Source: an uncultured Thermomicrobia bacterium
GTDB taxonomy: Bacteria; Chloroflexota; Chloroflexia; Thermomicrobiales; JALYUS01
Length of the DNA: 64,000 nucleotides
Assembly: GCA_937968015.1 (NCBI GenBank)
Contig: CALBSO010000050.1
Location: 98,606-162,605 of the forward strand
Direction of reading: 5' to 3'
Part shown: one piece after another, positions 26,577-34,762 of the stretch
Numbering within the stretch: the stretch's first letter is position 1
Layout: every line of letters starts with the position of its first letter
The notes under the pieces: generated by a model
Databases searched by the model: none
The model's input: only the letters and a program-made list of their open reading frames with translations
Told to the model about the DNA's origin: nothing
Position numbers and translations under genes: made by a program

Positions 26577-27653
26577 TTATTGCGCGGGGGGCATCGTGGC
26601 GAAGGCGCGCAAGAGATTCACCGTGGCGGTGACATCACTCTCCTCCACCATCTCGGTCGCCGTGTGGGTGTAGCGCGTCGGCGTGCCGATCAGAACCGCC
26701 GGGATGCCATGATCCATGAAGGCATGCGCGTCCGAGCCGTAGTTCGCATAAACGCCGTGCTGGAAGGGAATATTGTTCGCCTTCGCGACATCGGCGAGCC
26801 GCCAGAGCAGCCGCCGGTCATAGTGAATACCGGCGTCCTTGTGAACGAGGGTTGGCCCACCGCCGAGATGCGTCGCGTACTCTTTTTCCTCCACGGTCGG
26901 CACATCACCGACGAGGCCGACATCGAGCGCGATGGCGAGATCGAAGTCGTAGAGATGCGCCATCGCCTTCGCGCCATGCACCCCGCCCTCCTCCTGCACG
27001 GTCGCGCCGTACCAGAGGTCGTACTGCAAAGCGTGACGATCGAGATCGTCCAGCAGGAGGTCCATGATCGCGAGGAGCATCCGGTCGTCCATCGCCTTGC
27101 CCGCGATGCGGGTGCCGAATCGCCGCACCGGCCACGACCAGATGACGCCCGCGCCGACGTGAACGCCCCGCTCCTCGACCTCCATCCGGCTCTTCGCGCC
27201 GATGTCCACGAAGAAATCGTTGAAATCGAGGTGCGGCTTGTCGAGTTGCGGCTGCGTCAGCGTGTGGCCGCTGGCCGTGGCGAAGATGCCCTCCGCCACG
27301 ATGCCATGCCGCCCGACGATCTGCGCGACCTGACCAATCATGTAGCGGCGGTCCGGCGACATCCGGCGCGGCCCCTGCGCGGTGTCGAGCATCAGGAATC
27401 CCTTATCGGTGATGTAGCGCACGACGAAGCCGATCTCATCCATATGGGCCTGCACCAGGAGTTTCGGCCCGCTCCCGCCGACACGGCAGACGATGTTGCC
27501 GATCGGGTCTTCGTGCCACTCCGCCATCCGGCCTCGCCATCGCTCCCGGAGCCAGACGCGCACGGCCTCTTCCTGCCCCGATGGGCCGGGAATCTCCAGA
27601 AGTTCCTTGAGAAGGTTGAAAATCCGGTCGCTTCCCCCGTGCCTACCCGGCAT
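26577..27653 (-). CDS. M42-family glutamyl/tetrahedral aminopeptidase
   Basis: 358-aa di-zinc aminopeptidase of the M42 (TET/FrvX) family, cytosolic and usually dodecameric. Ligand positions: H70 and D72 in QAHMDEIGF, Asp in GKAMDDR, catalytic Glu pair in TVQEEGGVHGA, Asp in IALDVG and His in RYTHTATEM. ATG 27653 has AAGGAG 6 bases upstream; a GTG nine codons earlier with its own GGAGGAG is an alternative. It removes N-terminal residues from short peptides. It is the first gene of an operon with plsC. Confidence 0.9.
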   Translation of the reverse strand: MPGRHGGSDRIFNLLKELLEIPGPSGQEEAVRVWLRERWRGRMAEWHEDPIGNIVCRVGGSGPKLLVQAHMDEIGFVVRYITDKGFLMLDTAQGPRRMSPDRRYMIGQVAQIVGRHGIVAEGIFATASGHTLTQPQLDKPHLDFNDFFVDIGAKSRMEVEERGVHVGAGVIWSWPVRRFGTRIAGKAMDDRMLLAIMDLLLDDLDRHALQYDLWYGATVQEEGGVHGAKAMAHLYDFDLAIALDVGLVGDVPTVEEKEYATHLGGGPTLVHKDAGIHYDRRLLWRLADVAKANNIPFQHGVYANYGSDAHAFMDHGIPAVLIGTPTRYTHTATEMVEESDVTATVNLLRAFATMPPAQ

Positions 27654-27864
27654 CTCCCGCTCCTTTTCCACTGCGTCTCCTCCCTCTCGCCCCGCAAGGA
27701 TAGCGATGCGTGCGGGGCACGGCAAGGGGCGGCGAAGCAACGAGCGCCGCGTGGCGCGTGCCGAGTAACGAAGGCTACCTGCGGAGATTCTCGTGCCTAC
27801 CATATCGCAGCGGGCCGTCCACCCAATACCGCGATCAGAGGCATCCGGCGCGAAAGAAGAGCAT

Positions 27865-28908
27865 TCAACGGGGAATGGGAACAGAGCCGAGGACACGGCC
27901 AATCACGACTTCGCCGGTGATGCCCGCGAGTTCCGCTTCGGGGCGCACGATCAGGCGGTGGCGCAAGACAGGGGCGGCGAGCGCCTTGACATCGTCCGGC
28001 ACGACGTAGGCGCGGCCATCGAGCGCGGCGAGCGCCTTCGCCCCTTGCAGGAGCGCGATCGCGGCGCGCGGGCTTGCTCCAAGGAGCAGATCGGGTGACT
28101 GGCGCGTCGTCCAGACAATCGCCTCGATATAGCCGATGATCGCCTCGTCCACCCGCACCTCCTGGACGAGACGGCGGCACGCGAGAACGTGCGCGGGATC
28201 GGTGATCGCCGCGAGGCCCGCACGTTCCAGTGCGTGCGCGTCGAAGCCGGCATTGACGCGCCTGAGCAGTTCGGTCTCCGCCTCATGCGGCGTGTAGGTG
28301 ACGATCAGTTTGAAGAAAAAGCGGTCGAGTTGCGCCTCGGGGAGCGGATACGTCCCCTCGAACTCGATCGGGTTCTGCGTGGCGATCACGGTGAAGAGGG
28401 ATGAGAGCGCGTGCGGCTCGCCATCAATCGTCACCTGCCGCTCCTCCATTGCCTCGAGGAGGGCGGATTGTGTTTTGGCGGGGGCACGGTTGATCTCGTC
28501 GCCCAGGAGGACATCGGTAAAGACCGGGCCGCGCCGGAGCGTGAACTGGCTGGATTGGATATCGAAGACGTTGGTGCCCGTAATGTCTGACGGCATGAGA
28601 TCGGGCGTGAACTGGACGCGCCGGAATGTGCCGCCAACGAGCGTGGCGAGCGTCTTCGCCATCAGCGTCTTCGCCGTGCCGGGGACGCCCTCGAGGAGTG
28701 TGTGGCCGCCGACGAGCATCGCTACCGTCAGGAGACGAAACGTCTCCTCCTGCCCGACGAGCACCTTCGCCGCGCCCCGTGTGAGCCGCTCCGAAAGATC
28801 GCGGACGGCGCCATCCGATGCCGACAGTGGCGCGCCCGCCCGCAGACCTGGTGGCGCGGGGGGGGAGGCGCTCACCGGACGATGTTGAGGTTCTTCGCCT
28901 CGATCCAC
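27865..28908 (-). CDS. MoxR-family AAA+ ATPase
   Basis: 347-aa AAA+ ATPase of the MoxR family, chaperone-like proteins that mature or activate partner complexes. Walker A GVPGTAKT (~74-81), Walker B LLGDEIN (~132-138), sensor 1 in FTVIATQNPIEFEGTYPLPEAQLDRF, and the C-terminal lid with ASPRAAIALLQGAKA. Most MoxR genes sit beside DUF58 and VWA-domain genes; none is here, so the partner lies elsewhere. The start is uncertain: the GTG at 28908 overlaps the upstream small gene by 37 bases, and the conserved fold begins only at ~residue 38. Confidence 0.86.
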   Translation of the reverse strand: MDRGEEPQHRPVSASPPAPPGLRAGAPLSASDGAVRDLSERLTRGAAKVLVGQEETFRLLTVAMLVGGHTLLEGVPGTAKTLMAKTLATLVGGTFRRVQFTPDLMPSDITGTNVFDIQSSQFTLRRGPVFTDVLLGDEINRAPAKTQSALLEAMEERQVTIDGEPHALSSLFTVIATQNPIEFEGTYPLPEAQLDRFFFKLIVTYTPHEAETELLRRVNAGFDAHALERAGLAAITDPAHVLACRRLVQEVRVDEAIIGYIEAIVWTTRQSPDLLLGASPRAAIALLQGAKALAALDGRAYVVPDDVKALAAPVLRHRLIVRPEAELAGITGEVVIGRVLGSVPIPR

Positions 28909-29078
28909 CCCATGCGGCGGTCTTTCAATACCATGACGAAGTCCGCGTCACTCGTCTCGTCCGCCTGGGAATACTTCGCGACGGTAAACTGCGTCCCCTT
29001 CGGGATATGCCCAAAGACGTGATGATAGGGATATTCGCGGGTAGTGACCACATAATCGTTGAGTTTGAAGTACATCAT
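28872..29078 (-). CDS. Small SH3-like hypothetical protein
   Basis: 68-aa protein, MMYFKLNDYVVTTREYPYHH at its start and DRRMGWIEAKNLNIV at its end. The pattern of short beta strands with a final GWIEAKNL resembles a bacterial SH3-like barrel. ATG 29078 is preceded by GGGAGAG. It has no signal peptide, so it would be cytoplasmic. Its end overlaps the presumed MoxR start; the two may be cotranscribed. No function is assigned. Confidence 0.55.
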   Translation of the reverse strand: MMYFKLNDYVVTTREYPYHHVFGHIPKGTQFTVAKYSQADETSDADFVMVLKDRRMGWIEAKNLNIVR

Positions 29079-29240
29079 GCGCCCGTTCTCTCCCTCACGG
29101 CAGCCTTCAACCGGCCCTTCTTCCGACCGTTTATACCACGGAGTAGCCGGTCGTCGGTAGTCGTGGAACATCCCACTTTGGACGCTTCTCAGACTACCTC
29201 AGTATATCCAGCGTCTTGAATCTTTTCATGCATCGCACGT

Positions 29241-29270
29241 TTGACACTACTCACTTTCTTCTGTTACACT
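29241..29270 (+). promoter_or_regulatory. Sigma-70-like promoter for the TetR gene
   Basis: TTGACA at 29241-29246, 18-base spacer, TACACT at 29265-29270, about 40 bases before ATG 29312. The near-repeat ACACTACTCA / ACACTCATTT within it could be part of a TetR operator. Confidence 0.65.
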
Positions 29271-29311
29271 CATTTGATAGGATTGAACCTGAAGGGGGAG
29301 GTGAGAAGACC

Positions 29312-29944
29312 ATGCAAACGTTAGCCGCCGTTTCACCCGATGAGGCCGCGCTTCCCCTGCGAGAGCGGAAAAAGCGCAAGACGCGGCGCTTGATCATCAA
29401 TACCGCCATCGAACTCTTCTCCGCGCGCGGGTTCGACGAAGTGACGCTGGAGGACATCGCCGCGGTCTGCGATGTCTCCCGTGGCACGGTCTTCAATTAT
29501 TTCCCGTACAAAGAATTGATGATCCTCGAGTTCATGGACGCCTATATGTCGGATCGGCTGGCGGCGATCCGCGCCGGGCTGGAGAGCGGCACGGAGCCGA
29601 CGAAACTCCTCTGGCAGGCGCTCGATGTGCCGAAAGACGCGGCGGTCCAGTGGCCGACGTTCCTCTGCATCACCGCCCGCGAACTGCTGCATCACGAGCA
29701 GGACCGCGCGGATGCGGCGCAGCGCTGCCTCTCGTACCTGCCGCTCGTCGCGGAGATCATCGCGGCGGGGCAGGCGGCGGGCAGTATCCGCACCGAAAAC
29801 GCCCCGGAGGGATTAGCCCTCTACCTGACGGAAGCGAGCCTCGTCTCGATCGCCCGCAACTGCATGCGGCTGACTGGCGCGGACCTCGACGAACTGATCT
29901 CGAACCGACAGCACGTGTTGATGCAGGGCATCCTCGCGCGATAA
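29312..29944 (+). CDS. TetR/AcrR-family transcriptional regulator
   Basis: 210-aa regulator with an N-terminal TetR DNA-binding domain: TRRLIINTAIELFSARGF, then VTLEDIAAVCDVSRGTVFNYF (helix-turn-helix) near residues 25-65. The C-terminal ligand domain is not assignable. The Shine-Dalgarno stretch GGGGGAGGTGA lies before ATG 29312. The gene is monocistronic: it has its own promoter (29241-29270) and a good terminator (29973-29999). Likely self-regulating; a divergent target could be the 29078-28872 / MoxR transcript, but that is inference. Confidence 0.9.
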   Translation: MQTLAAVSPDEAALPLRERKKRKTRRLIINTAIELFSARGFDEVTLEDIAAVCDVSRGTVFNYFPYKELMILEFMDAYMSDRLAAIRAGLESGTEPTKLLWQALDVPKDAAVQWPTFLCITARELLHHEQDRADAAQRCLSYLPLVAEIIAAGQAAGSIRTENAPEGLALYLTEASLVSIARNCMRLTGADLDELISNRQHVLMQGILAR

Positions 29945-29972
29945 CGTCGGCCCATGCGAGAGCGCTCTCTGA

Positions 29973-29999
29973 CCGCACGGAGATCGTCGTGCGGTTTTT
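29973..29999 (+). terminator. Rho-independent terminator of the TetR gene
   Basis: CCGCACG, eight-base loop, CGTGCGG followed directly by TTTTT; 28 bases after the TetR stop. Confidence 0.85.
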
Positions 30000-30036
30000 C
30001 ACGTTCATACTCCTACGCTACCAGAGTAGTACTGCG

Positions 30037-31245
30037 CTACGGCGACGGAAATTTGAAATCGCGCCGCATCAGATCGTACACGCGGTCAGAGACCCAGGTA
30101 GTCGCCGTGCGCGTCAGATGGACGCCCTCTTCCTGCCGCACGCGCACGAGTTCGCCGCTGGAGTCGGGCAGGAAGGTGGCGTAGTTTCCGTTGCTGTCCG
30201 TGAACATCGCCCAGATATCGAGGTAATGCACCCACGGGCGGGATTCCGCCTCCGCCTGCACAACGGTATTGATATCCGCCGCGACCTTTGCGCGCGCCTT
30301 ATCCCGCATGATCGGCTGGCCGACCCAGTACATCTGCCCGCCACCCCGCCCGACGATATCCATCACCTCGTCAGCCCGCTTGCGATACTCCCGCAACCAC
30401 TCCGGCGTGCCACGCGTCAGTGAGCCTGCATCGGTGCGCATGTCAACATAGTCGTTCGCGCCCGCGAACCAGATGACCGCCTCCGGGGGTGGGTTGCCCG
30501 CCATCTCCTGTGTCAGGCGGGCGGGCCAGTCGAAGTAGTCGGGCCGCGCCAAGCCGGAGGAGATCTTGAAGTCGAGCAGGGAGGTGACGAGGTTATCCCG
30601 TTTCGCGTAGTCGGCGAAATCGTAGCCCATCCAGGTGGCGAAGGAATCCCCCGCGACATAGACACGCAACGGATTCGCGACCGTTACGGTGCGAAGCGCG
30701 GGGCCGAGAGGCGATGCCGCAGGCACATTGGCCGGTTCCACCGTGGGCGCCGCCGGGTCGCCCGCCGGTGCGGCAACAGCAGTCGGAGCGACGGGAGCGG
30801 CGGTCGCCGCCGGAGGGTTCGCGGCGATGGGGCCGAATGTAGGCGCATCGTCCTGACGGTTGAGAGCGCCATCAATCCACGCGTTGATGCGATCCAGCCG
30901 GATCGCGCTGGCGACGGCGTCGAGGCCCCGCGCACCTGCGAGCAGCACGGACCGCGCGCGCCCGTCCGGCTGCTCGTCCGCAATCCTGACGAACGATTTG
31001 GTGTTGAGCAGGAGCGTGACGGTGAGGCAGATAACCACCGCCCCGAAGACCTGCCACGGTTCCCCGATCCCGCTAATGACGCGGCGGCGCACGGCAATTA
31101 CCCCCAGGCGCGCGGTACCGCGCTCGTGAACTGAGACATCCCTCGCGGAGGGCGCGGAGTCTGTTTCGGCCTGTGCGTATGCGTGCCGTTCCTCGCCCGT
31201 CGGGCGGCGTGCGGTCGTCGGTTCGATTCGCGTCACTCGGGCCAT
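30037..31245 (-). CDS. Membrane-anchored SGNH (DUF459-like) hydrolase
   Basis: 402-aa protein: cytoplasmic N terminus, one membrane segment (~64-84, VFGAVVICLTVTLLL), a Pro/Ala-rich linker (~135-180), then an extracellular SGNH-type domain. Catalytic blocks: YVAGDSFATWMG (nucleophile Ser), FAGANDYVDM (Gly-x-Asn-Asp) and EEGVHLTRTA (His; the usual Asp before it is Glu). DUF459 proteins of this type often pair with MBOAT acyltransferases, as here: the MBOAT gene ends 40 bases upstream on the same strand. Together they probably add or remove acyl (acetyl) groups on a cell-surface polymer. GAGGTG precedes ATG 31245. Confidence 0.82.
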   Translation of the reverse strand: MARVTRIEPTTARRPTGEERHAYAQAETDSAPSARDVSVHERGTARLGVIAVRRRVISGIGEPWQVFGAVVICLTVTLLLNTKSFVRIADEQPDGRARSVLLAGARGLDAVASAIRLDRINAWIDGALNRQDDAPTFGPIAANPPAATAAPVAPTAVAAPAGDPAAPTVEPANVPAASPLGPALRTVTVANPLRVYVAGDSFATWMGYDFADYAKRDNLVTSLLDFKISSGLARPDYFDWPARLTQEMAGNPPPEAVIWFAGANDYVDMRTDAGSLTRGTPEWLREYRKRADEVMDIVGRGGGQMYWVGQPIMRDKARAKVAADINTVVQAEAESRPWVHYLDIWAMFTDSNGNYATFLPDSSGELVRVRQEEGVHLTRTATTWVSDRVYDLMRRDFKFPSP

Positions 31246-31285
31246 CGGTCACACCTCGCGGTCAGATCAGTCCGCAGCGATTTTA

Positions 31286-32716
31286 TCAGAACTGATAATA
31301 GATGAACGGCGCGACACCCTTCGGACCGAGCGCAAAAATCAGCGCGACCACCACGCCCATCACCGCGCCCTGCACAACGAGCGGCGGTTCGGCGAACGCG
31401 ACCTCGAACCGGTGGCTGAGGCGGACGGGGAAATACTGCATCGCGATCGCGGCGCCGATCACCAGCAGGAGATTGGTCGTCACGAGCGGCGCGGCGGAGC
31501 CCCACGCCGTCACTGACCGCGTCAGGATCGTCACGGCGGTACCGAAGCTATCGGAGCGGAAGAGCACCCACCCCACGCAGACGAGATGGAAGGTGAGCAA
31601 TCGCCCGAGCCACTGCCGACTGGCGGAGGCGGCCTCCGGTTCCACCACACCACGCGCCGCGCGCCGCTCGCCGAACCAGCGTTCCACCGCCAGCCCCAGC
31701 CCGTGAAACAGCCCCCAGGCGACAAAGGTGAGCGACGCGCCGTGCCAGAGGCCACCGAGCGTCATCGTCAGGAGCAGATTGCGATAGGTCTTCCCACGTC
31801 CTTTGCGGCTGCCGCCGAGCGAGATATAGAGGTAATCCCGCAGCCAGCGGGAGAGTGTCATATGCCAGCGCCGCCAGAAATCCTGTAACGAGATCGCGGT
31901 GTAGGGGCGGTCAAAGTTTTGCGGGAAGGTAATGCCGAGGAGCAGGGCAATCCCGATTGCCATATCGGTGTAGCCGCTGAAATCGGCATAAATCTGCACG
32001 GCATACCCATAGACCGCCAGCAGAATCTCCGGCGCGCTGTGCTGCCCCGGCAGCGCGAAGACCGGGTCCACGATCGCCGTCGCGACATTGCTGGCGATGA
32101 CGACCTTCTTGAACAAGCCAAGGCCGATCAGCCATGCGGCCCGGCTCGCCTGCCGTCGCTCGACCGGCCATGCCTGCCGCAGTTGCGGAATGAACTCCGC
32201 CGCCCGTACGATCGGCCCCGCGACGATATGCGGGAAGAAGGCGAGATAGACGGCGAAATCAATTAACGAGGCCGGTTTGATCTTGCCTTGGTAGATGTCC
32301 ACAACGTAGGTGATCGCCTGAAAAGTGAAGAAGGAGATACCAACCGGCACGATGATCTCCAGCAGGGGCAGGCGCGTGCCAATGCCGAGCCGGCGCAGGG
32401 ACGTGTTGATTGAATCAATGAAGAAGCCGTAATACTTGAACACGCCGAGGATGCCGAGATTGAAGGCGACCGCGACCGCAAGCACCTGCCGCCGCAACCG
32501 ATAACCGGGCGGATCAATCCAGACGGCGAGCCACTGATTGACGACTGTGGACGTGATAATCAGGAAGACGAAGCGCCAATCCCAGAAGCCATAAAAGATG
32601 TAACTGGCAACGAGAATAAACGGCTTCCATGCCCAACCGCCGCGCTCGCGCAGGAGCCAATACACGGGGTAGACGAGCACAAAAAAAACGGCGAAGGTGA
32701 GCGTCGGGAAAAGCAT
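31286..32716 (-). CDS. MBOAT-family O-acyltransferase (AlgI/DltB-like)
   Basis: 476-aa multi-spanning membrane protein of the MBOAT family. Conserved segments: PVGISFFTFQAITYVVDIY, IYADFSGYTDMAIGIALLLG, RWHMTLSRWLRDYLYISLGG and the catalytic-His segment LGGLWHGASLTF. Such proteins transfer acyl groups from the cytoplasm to an extracellular sugar or polymer. With the SGNH protein downstream it forms a two-gene surface O-acylation unit similar in logic to AlgI-AlgJ/X or PatA-PatB. The polymer acceptor is unknown. A promoter is seen at 32830-32858. Confidence 0.9.
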   Translation of the reverse strand: MLFPTLTFAVFFVLVYPVYWLLRERGGWAWKPFILVASYIFYGFWDWRFVFLIITSTVVNQWLAVWIDPPGYRLRRQVLAVAVAFNLGILGVFKYYGFFIDSINTSLRRLGIGTRLPLLEIIVPVGISFFTFQAITYVVDIYQGKIKPASLIDFAVYLAFFPHIVAGPIVRAAEFIPQLRQAWPVERRQASRAAWLIGLGLFKKVVIASNVATAIVDPVFALPGQHSAPEILLAVYGYAVQIYADFSGYTDMAIGIALLLGITFPQNFDRPYTAISLQDFWRRWHMTLSRWLRDYLYISLGGSRKGRGKTYRNLLLTMTLGGLWHGASLTFVAWGLFHGLGLAVERWFGERRAARGVVEPEAASASRQWLGRLLTFHLVCVGWVLFRSDSFGTAVTILTRSVTAWGSAAPLVTTNLLLVIGAAIAMQYFPVRLSHRFEVAFAEPPLVVQGAVMGVVVALIFALGPKGVAPFIYYQF

Positions 32717-32829
32717 ACCGTCTCCGCGCGAATCAATACCCCGAATTCAGATGGCGCCGGGAGCAACGAGCGGTGATCCGGGTACGATTGCTCCGCACGC
32801 GGCCGCGCGGAAGCTTTTGCATGGCATAC

Positions 32830-32858
32830 AGATTACGCGGCTTCACGTATCCTGACAA
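32830..32858 (-). promoter_or_regulatory. Sigma-70-like promoter for MBOAT-SGNH operon
   Basis: Minus strand TTGTCA (32858-32853), 17-base spacer, TAATCT (32835-32830). It is the best promoter in the gap and leaves a ~105-base leader before ATG 32716. Confidence 0.6.
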
Positions 32859-32928
32859 GAGTGTTCGACACATCCTTTTGGGCCTGTAGCACATCGCAAC
32901 AATGATGGGCAGCTGCTCCTGTCCACTT

Positions 32929-32957
32929 AAAAAAGGCCGAAGCACATGCCCCGGCCT
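32929..32957 (-). terminator. Rho-independent terminator of the CsbD gene
   Basis: Minus strand AGGCCG, loop, CGGCCT followed by a T6 run; 22 bases after the CsbD stop. Confidence 0.85.
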
Positions 32958-32978
32958 CACGATACACGCACGGTGGCG

Positions 32979-33176
32979 TTAGTGCTTAATCTTCTCCTTA
33001 ATGTCGTGCGCGGCTTCTTTCACTTCACCGACAACACCCTGGCCCTTGCCCTTGGCCCGGTCAATCTTGCCCTCAGCGGCGATTTCGTCGTTGCCGGTTT
33101 CGCGGCCATACGACTCTTTGGCGCCGCCCTTCACTTCGTTGACTTTGCCCTTCAGTTTGTCGCCAAGACCACTCAT
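32979..33176 (-). CDS. CsbD-family general stress protein
   Basis: 65-aa hydrophilic protein of the CsbD family: MSGLGDKLKGKVNEVKG, then GNDEIAAEGKIDRAKGKGQG and VGEVKEAAHDIKEKIK. CsbD proteins are abundant, sigma-B-induced in Bacillus, and of unknown mechanism. AGGGAG precedes the ATG. It is a single-gene unit with a strong terminator and an 8-bp inverted repeat in its leader (33197-33218), both consistent with high, regulated expression. Confidence 0.9.
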   Translation of the reverse strand: MSGLGDKLKGKVNEVKGGAKESYGRETGNDEIAAEGKIDRAKGKGQGVVGEVKEAAHDIKEKIKH

Positions 33177-33196
33177 CGTCGTCTCCCTTCAGATTC

Positions 33197-33218
33197 GCAG
33201 GAGCCGTATTGCTCCTGC
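33197..33218. promoter_or_regulatory. Perfect 8-bp inverted repeat in the CsbD leader
   Basis: GCAGGAGC, six bases, GCTCCTGC, ending ~20 bases before the CsbD start. Either an RNA hairpin just upstream of the ribosome site or an operator. Confidence 0.5.
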
Positions 33219-33333
33219 GCGAGATAGAAACTGTCCCACAGACTGACTATGCAACCTCCATGCCACGTTTCCGGCGATCACTGTACGTACACTAGTGCGA
33301 GTAAGACGGCACAGAATGATCATTTCTTGATGG

Positions 33334-33362
33334 TTGACGAATGCCCGGTCATCGTGTATCTC
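33334..33362 (+). promoter_or_regulatory. Possible promoter for the L,D-transpeptidase
   Basis: TTGACG (33334-33339), 17-base spacer, TATCTC (33357-33362), about 40 bases before ATG 33404. The -10 is a weak match. Confidence 0.45.
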
Positions 33363-33403
33363 TGGCTGGACATACTATGGTTTGCGTGGGGGGATACAGG
33401 ACG

Positions 33404-34744
33404 ATGCGACGACGAGCAGTAGTAGCGGGAATCGCGGGGACAGCGGCAACGATGCTGGCACGGCAGATCGGCGTGCTTGCCCAGCCATTGACGACGGACG
33501 ACACAACGACAAACCTGCCGCCTCAGCCACCGCCGCAGAATGACCCCCCGGTCGCGCCCACTGAACCCGCGAAGCCGGTCGTCGCGAAGCCGGACTTGAG
33601 CAATCCGAAATACAGCCCGAATGCCTACCCGCCGCTCAAGAATATTCTCAACGGCCCACCGAAGCCGGGCGAGTTCGCTCTGACCGCCGACGATCTGAAT
33701 CTGCGCGCGAATCCCTCCTCCAACAGCAATGTCATCACGGTCATCCCCGGCGGGAGCCAGGTGACGATCGAGGGAAAAGTGAAGGACGGCTACTTCCCGA
33801 TCAACTTCCAGTCCGGCCTCGGCTGGGCGGACGGCAAGTTCTTGCAGCGCCTCGGCCCGGAACTCCCGACACCGATCGGTGTCGGGACCCTGACGGAAAG
33901 CACGCCGATCTTCGAGGCGCCGGATCAGAGTGGCAAGCAGATCACGAACTGGACGGCGGGCATGCAGGTGACGTACTTCGCCGAAGTGGATGGCGCCCAG
34001 TACAAGGGGACAAAGCGCTGGTACAAAGTGCTCACGAACCCCGACCGCTACGTCTCAACCTGGTCCGTCTTCGGCACACCGACACCCGGTTTACAGGAGC
34101 CGGCGCCTCTGCCAAAGAGCGGCCCGCTCGCGTGGGTCGGGCGATTGCAAGGCGGCGCGAATGTGCGCATTGGCCCCGGCACATCGCATCAGGTCGTCAA
34201 GTCGTGGGGCGCCGGGCGGCGCGTCCTTGTCTTCAACGAAATCGCTGGCGAGGCATACGAGGGCTCGACAAAGTGGTATCAGGTCGCCACGCCGCCGGAA
34301 CAGAGCCTTTTCCTGCATTCCAGTTTCGTCACGAAAGAGGCGGACATCCTGCGCGTGGACAAACCAGCGTACGCGGGCCGCTGGGTTGACGTGGACCTCG
34401 CGAATCAGGTGCTGACCGCATACTTCGGCGCGCGGCCGCTGATGGTGGCGCAGACGGCGAGTGGCACGAACAAGAACCCGACGGACAAGGGTACCTATCC
34501 GACCTTCTGGCGGCTTGCCTCCCAGCGCATGCAGGGCGACAACCTCTTCGCCGCCGATTACTACAACCTCGATGCCGTCCCGTACATCTCCTATTTTCAC
34601 CCAAGTGGCGAGGCGATCCACGGCGCATACTGGCACGACAACTTCGGCACGCAACTCTCGCACGGCTGTGTGAATGCTTCGCTGCCCACCGCCCAGTGGA
34701 TCCTCACCTGGGCGCCGCTCGGCACGCAGGTCGTCGTCCATTAG
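33404..34744 (+). CDS. Exported L,D-transpeptidase (YkuD) with SH3-like repeats
   Basis: 446-aa cell-wall enzyme that forms 3-3 (meso-DAP to meso-DAP) peptidoglycan cross-links. N terminus MRRRAVVAGIAGTAATMLAR looks like a Tat-type or long Sec signal. A Pro-rich linker (~40-75) is followed by two or three SH3-like units (LTADDLNLRANPSSNSNVI at ~100; GRLQGGANVRIGPGTSHQVV at ~245). The YkuD catalytic domain ends the protein: IHGAYWHDNFG and the active-site SHGCVNAS with the nucleophilic Cys near residue 424. AGGA is 3-4 bases before the ATG at 33404. It acts outside the membrane. This architecture is common in Chloroflexota. Confidence 0.9.
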   Translation: MRRRAVVAGIAGTAATMLARQIGVLAQPLTTDDTTTNLPPQPPPQNDPPVAPTEPAKPVVAKPDLSNPKYSPNAYPPLKNILNGPPKPGEFALTADDLNLRANPSSNSNVITVIPGGSQVTIEGKVKDGYFPINFQSGLGWADGKFLQRLGPELPTPIGVGTLTESTPIFEAPDQSGKQITNWTAGMQVTYFAEVDGAQYKGTKRWYKVLTNPDRYVSTWSVFGTPTPGLQEPAPLPKSGPLAWVGRLQGGANVRIGPGTSHQVVKSWGAGRRVLVFNEIAGEAYEGSTKWYQVATPPEQSLFLHSSFVTKEADILRVDKPAYAGRWVDVDLANQVLTAYFGARPLMVAQTASGTNKNPTDKGTYPTFWRLASQRMQGDNLFAADYYNLDAVPYISYFHPSGEAIHGAYWHDNFGTQLSHGCVNASLPTAQWILTWAPLGTQVVVH

Positions 34745-34762
34745 GGCCGAGAGTCGGATTCC

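Noticed and set aside
26217..27920. 567-codon open frame on the plus strand
   Set aside because: Antisense to the plsC and M42 peptidase genes, whose motifs are intact on the minus strand; composition is that of a shadow frame.
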